A stretch of DNA of 64,000 nt from Nevskia ramosa DSM 11499 (lineage in GTDB: Bacteria > Pseudomonadota > Gammaproteobacteria > Nevskiales > Nevskiaceae): positions 620,001 to 684,000 of the forward strand of contig NZ_ATVI01000006.1 in the NCBI RefSeq assembly GCF_000420645.1, read 5' to 3'. Below the pieces are notes generated by a model. It was given only the letters and a program-made list of their open reading frames with translations, searched no databases and was not told the origin of the DNA. The translations under genes were made by a program, and so were the position numbers. How positions within the stretch are numbered: position 1 is the stretch's first letter; each line of letters starts with the position of its first letter. This document shows positions 60,863-64,000 of this stretch, in pieces.

Positions 60863-62912
60863 CGTCGATCGACACGTAGGGCGCTTCGATGGCCGTCGGC
60901 ACGCGGCTACGCCAGCTGGCGATGGCGGTGCGTACGGCAAGCACGAAGACGATCACCACCACGGACATGAACAGCAGCGCCAAGCCGGCGTCGATGCGAT
61001 CGTTGAGGACGATCTGCTGCATCTGGCCGATCGACTTGGCCGGTGCCAGCAGTTCGCTCTTGGCCAGCGCGGTGCCGAACTTGTCGGCATGGGCGAGGAA
61101 GCCGATGCGCGGATTGGCCGAGAACACTTTCAGCCAGCCGGCGGTCAGCGTGCAGATCAGCAGCCAGACCATCGGCACGGCGACGATCCAGACATAGCGC
61201 TCGCGCTTCATCTTGATCAGCACCACAGTGGCGAAGATCAGCGCGATGCCGGCGAGCATCTGGTTGGCGATGCCGAACAGCGGCCACAGCGAATTGATGC
61301 CGCCGAGCGGATCGGTGACGCCCTGATACAGGAACCAGCCCCAGCCGGCGACACAGATGGTAGTCGCCACACCGTTGGCCAGCCAGCTGCGGGTGTTCTT
61401 CATCGGCGCGTACACGCTGCCGATGAAGTCCTGAACCATGAAGCGACCAATGCGGGTGCCGGCGTCGATGGTGGTCAAGATGAACAGCGCTTCGAACAGG
61501 ATCGCGTAGTGGTACCAGAAGGCCATCGAGGCCACGCCCGGCACCAGGTGATGAAGGATCTGGGCCATGCCGACGGCCAGCGTTGGCGCGCCACCGGCGC
61601 GGGACAGGATGGTGGTTTCGCCGATGTCCTTCGCCGTCTGCGTCAGCAGATCCGGGGTGACCACGAAGCCCCAGTTTGCGATCGCCGTCGCGGCGGATTC
61701 CGCCGAGGTGCCCAGCACCGCGGCTGGCGCGTTCATAGCGAAGTAGATGCCGGGTTCGAGGATGCAGGCGGCGGTCAGCGCCATGACCGCGACGGCCGCT
61801 TCCATCAGCATGCTGCCGTAGCCGATCGGTCTGGCGTGGCTCTCGCAGGCAAGCATCTTGGGCGTGGTGCCGCTGGACACCATGGCGTGGAAACCGCTGA
61901 CCGCACCGCAGGCGATGGTGATGAACAGGAACGGGAACATCGGCCCGGCCCAGACCGGCCCGCTGCCGTCGATGAAGCGGGTGACCGCCGGCATCTTCAG
62001 TTCGGGCATCGAGATCAGGATCGCCACCGCCAGCACGGCGATGGTGCCGATCTTCAGAAACGTCGACAGGTAATCGCGCGGCGCCAGCAACAGCCAGACC
62101 GGCAGCACCGAGGCCGCGAAGCCATAGCCGATCAGCATCCAGGCCAGGGTCTTGCCGTCATGGGTGAACGCCGCCGCCCAGGCCGGATCGGCCGCCACCT
62201 GACCGCCAAGCAGCACCGATGCGATCAGCAGCGCCACGCCGATCAGCGAAACCTCGCCGACCTTGCCGGGGCGCAGATAACGGGCATAGACGCCCATGAA
62301 CAACGCGATCGGAATCGTCGCGGCGACCGTGAACAGGCCCCAGGGGCTTTCGGCCAAGGCCTTGACCACGATCAGCGCGAGGACGGCGATCAGCATGATG
62401 GTGATCATCAGGATGCCGCCCATCGCCACGCCACCCGCCACCGGCCCGAGCTCGGTGCGGATCATGTCGCCGAGGCCGCGGGCATCACGGCGCGTCGACA
62501 GGAACAGGATGACGAAATCCTGCACCGCTCCGGCGAACACCACGCCGACCAGGATCCACAGGGTGCCGGGCAGGTAGCCCATCTGCGCAGCGAGCACCGG
62601 GCCGACCAGCGGGCCGGCGCCGGCAATGGCGGCGAAATGGTGGCCGAACAATACGGTGCGATCGGTCGGCACGTAGTCCAGGCCATCGTTGCGCAGCACC
62701 GCTGGCGTAGCGCGCTTCGGATCGATCTTCAACGCCACATTCGCAAGATAGCGGCTGTAGAAGCGGTAGCTGAGCACGAACACCGAACCGCTGGCCGCGA
62801 TCAGCCACATCGCATTGATCGTTTCGCCGCGCCGCAAGGCGACCACCGCCAGACAGGCCGCGCCGAAGATCGACAGCGCCGTCCAGCCAACGCGGCTTGC
62901 AAGGGAGTTCAT
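60843..62912 (-). CDS. cstA: CstA-family carbon starvation protein / pyruvate-peptide transporter
   Basis: 689 residues with many TM helices. It has FGHHFAAIAGAGPLVGPVLAAQMGYLPGTLWI, the family signature, then DFVILFLSTRRDARGLG, FPFLFITIACGAVSGFHAMVSSGTTPKML, FEALFILTTIDAGTRIGRFMVQD and NSLWPLFGIANQMLAGIAL. It takes up pyruvate or peptides during carbon limitation. The start at ATG 62912 has GGGAG upstream. The longer frame upstream reads as leader. A YbdD-like gene follows. Confidence 0.95.
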   Translation of the reverse strand: MNSLASRVGWTALSIFGAACLAVVALRRGETINAMWLIAASGSVFVLSYRFYSRYLANVALKIDPKRATPAVLRNDGLDYVPTDRTVLFGHHFAAIAGAGPLVGPVLAAQMGYLPGTLWILVGVVFAGAVQDFVILFLSTRRDARGLGDMIRTELGPVAGGVAMGGILMITIMLIAVLALIVVKALAESPWGLFTVAATIPIALFMGVYARYLRPGKVGEVSLIGVALLIASVLLGGQVAADPAWAAAFTHDGKTLAWMLIGYGFAASVLPVWLLLAPRDYLSTFLKIGTIAVLAVAILISMPELKMPAVTRFIDGSGPVWAGPMFPFLFITIACGAVSGFHAMVSSGTTPKMLACESHARPIGYGSMLMEAAVAVMALTAACILEPGIYFAMNAPAAVLGTSAESAATAIANWGFVVTPDLLTQTAKDIGETTILSRAGGAPTLAVGMAQILHHLVPGVASMAFWYHYAILFEALFILTTIDAGTRIGRFMVQDFIGSVYAPMKNTRSWLANGVATTICVAGWGWFLYQGVTDPLGGINSLWPLFGIANQMLAGIALIFATVVLIKMKRERYVWIVAVPMVWLLICTLTAGWLKVFSANPRIGFLAHADKFGTALAKSELLAPAKSIGQMQQIVLNDRIDAGLALLFMSVVVIVFVLAVRTAIASWRSRVPTAIEAPYVSIDDAPAAA

Positions 62913-63031
62913 CTTGGGATCGTTGCCGAATCTATTGAGGGCTGGCCCGGGACGGGCGCGGCTCGCGCGCAAGATTCGGCGGTGCGCCTCACGGGGTCAA
63001 GCGCCGATTGTCCACGGCGAAAGACTGGACG

Positions 63032-63460
63032 TCAGGACGGCAGCGCGTAGCTGCCGGTGACATGGGCGACCAGGGTGTCGTCGCCATCGCTCTTGATCAG
63101 CACCTCGACCACGGCGAGACGCCGGCCGAGTTTCAGGATGCGGCCTTCGGCGACCACATCGACCGGCCGCGGCCGGCTCAGGAAGTTGATGGTAAGACTT
63201 GAGGTGACCGCCATCACCTGATCGCCGATGTGGGCCAGGATCACCGCGTACATCGCGGAGTCCGCCGCCAGCATCAGCACCGGCCCGGCAATGGTGCCGC
63301 CCGGGCGGATCATCCAGTCCCGGAACGGAATCCGGATCGTCGCCGACCCCGGCTTCACCTCGGTGACCGCCATCTGCGCGAACGAGGACATCGGCAGGCC
63401 GTCGGAGATGATGCGTTCGACTTCGGCGGCGTCGAGCACCGGTTGCAGCGGACGGCTCAT
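63032..63460 (-). CDS. PaaI-type hotdog-fold thioesterase
   Basis: 142 residues. The hotdog core is IRPGGTIAGPVLMLAADSAMYAVILAHIGDQVMAVTSSLTINFLSRPRPVDVVAEGRILKLGRRLAVVEVLI, with the substrate-site Gly/Asp pattern of PaaI proteins. It cleaves acyl- or aryl-CoA esters; the substrate is not evident. It is transcribed towards cstA with a 119-bp gap. Confidence 0.88.
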   Translation of the reverse strand: MSRPLQPVLDAAEVERIISDGLPMSSFAQMAVTEVKPGSATIRIPFRDWMIRPGGTIAGPVLMLAADSAMYAVILAHIGDQVMAVTSSLTINFLSRPRPVDVVAEGRILKLGRRLAVVEVLIKSDGDDTLVAHVTGSYALPS

Positions 63461-63478
63461 CGGATGATCACGGGATGC

Positions 63479-64000
63479 TTACTGGCAGTTGACGGTTCCT
63501 GGCAGGCAAGTATTGACCAGAATCGGCTGGCCGATCTGAACGGAGTTCATGGTGACCGTGGCGGTGCCTACCTTGATGCCGAGCAGCGACAGCAAAGGGT
63601 CGATCAGGGACGTCGTCAAACCGTTGACAAAACTGAGCAGGGGATTAAGCACGCCGAGAACTGCGTTCAAGATGCCGCTCAGCAGTCCGGTCAGTAATGC
63701 CCCCAAGCCGCTTCCTGATGGTTTGCTGGTCAGATTCAGGTTGAGGCTGACCGTCGTCGGTGCAGAGATGGTTTGCGGATTGGCGGTTACCGCCGCCGCT
63801 GGCGGTACGCCATCCGCCCGGTAAATCAGCGGTATTCCCGGCGTAACTATTCCGATCGCGGTGAAATCGGTGATCGGCGCCAACGATCTGGCCGGTTCAG
63901 CGCCAACACCAATGGTCGTGAAACCGAGACCAACATCGAGGCCGCCACCAAGAAGGCGCAAGAAAACAACCGGCAAGCTTGCCCGCTCGCTGAGGGCAGG
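63479..64000 (-). CDS. C-terminal part of a possible TadG-like or secreted protein, 5' end outside window
   Basis: The frame is open to the window edge, giving about 173 residues. The C-terminus is an unusual Gly/Leu/Ser-rich stretch (LGALLTGLLSGILNAVLGVLNPLLSFVNGL) followed by LLGIKVGTATVTMNSVQIGQPILVN and a cysteine pair (TCLPGTVNC). This Leu/Gly-rich ending followed by a small beta unit resembles the C-termini of TadG-related Flp-pilus proteins. The upstream part has signs of a beta-rich exported domain. The assignment is tentative because the N-terminus is not visible. Confidence 0.5.
   Translation of the reverse strand, partial: PALSERASLPVVFLRLLGGGLDVGLGFTTIGVGAEPARSLAPITDFTAIGIVTPGIPLIYRADGVPPAAAVTANPQTISAPTTVSLNLNLTSKPSGSGLGALLTGLLSGILNAVLGVLNPLLSFVNGLTTSLIDPLLSLLGIKVGTATVTMNSVQIGQPILVNTCLPGTVNCQ

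Noticed and set aside
60777-63050. 757-codon + strand open frame opposite cstA
   Set aside because: His/Asp/Gln-rich low-complexity translation typical of antisense to a membrane protein; CstA homology is unmistakable on the other strand.

Overview
The window is a gene-dense bacterial chromosome segment, roughly two-thirds G+C. The gene content suggests a high-GC gammaproteobacterium. The markers are a cytosolic-type malate dehydrogenase, MltD, TrkA/TrkH, BipA, a Cpx-like two-component pair with a Spy-like chaperone, a homogentisate-route tyrosine pathway and a malonate decarboxylase operon. A member of the Nevskiales/Solimonadaceae or a Xanthomonadales-like relative would fit, but this is an inference from gene content, not a phylogenetic result. 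I see no rRNA, tRNA, CRISPR array, prophage or insertion sequence.

Layout. 1-5 kb: the end of an FGE-sulfatase-domain gene, a secreted unknown, a DUF4197 protein and typA/bipA with two hairpins in its leader. 4.6-6.2 kb: a periplasmic MxaD-like SRPBCC protein and a YVTN beta-propeller protein. 6.2-14.5 kb: a phenylalanine/tyrosine catabolic region (fumarylacetoacetate hydrolase family, homogentisate dioxygenase, HPD, PhhA, divergent Lrp regulator), interrupted by a CpxRA-like system and its Spy-like target. 14.5-18.2 kb: prolyl aminopeptidase, a small membrane protein, MltD and a lower-GC orphan gene. 18.3-22.5 kb: a five-gene lipid-modification operon (FAD oxidoreductase, DUF1365, Cfa-like methyltransferase, DUF1475, DUF2062) resembling furan-fatty-acid loci. 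22.6-27.1 kb: tesA divergent from a ybbA-ybbP ABC pair and a PNPOx-like protein. 27.2-34.1 kb: Ohr, a cysteine-rich secreted unknown, and an aromatic-acid-type efflux operon (outer-membrane lipoprotein, a MarR gene that looks frameshifted, FUSC, DUF1656, HlyD).

34.3-43.9 kb: mdcR, a carboxylesterase and the malonate decarboxylase operon mdcACDEGBFH, preceded by a possible 31-codon upstream ORF coupled to mdcA. 44.2-52.5 kb: a beta-hydroxyacid dehydrogenase, a LysR/SDR divergent pair, mdh, a secreted unknown, CorA, a chromosomal class A beta-lactamase, aroE and hemB. 52.6-64 kb: an ECF sigma/anti-sigma pair, glpK, a hydrolase, trkA/trkH, a ChoK-type homoserine kinase, cstA with its YbdD-like partner, a PaaI thioesterase and the 3' end of a gene that is possibly TadG-like.

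Most genes look like ordinary core metabolism. The observations I rate highest are the apparent one-base frameshift in the marR gene, inverted repeats overlapping the stop codons at many convergent gene ends (clearest at 45107-45140), the coupled upstream ORF before mdcA, the Tat-type class A beta-lactamase, and a Cpx-box-like site between cpxR and spy. I did not find a clearly undescribed multi-gene system.
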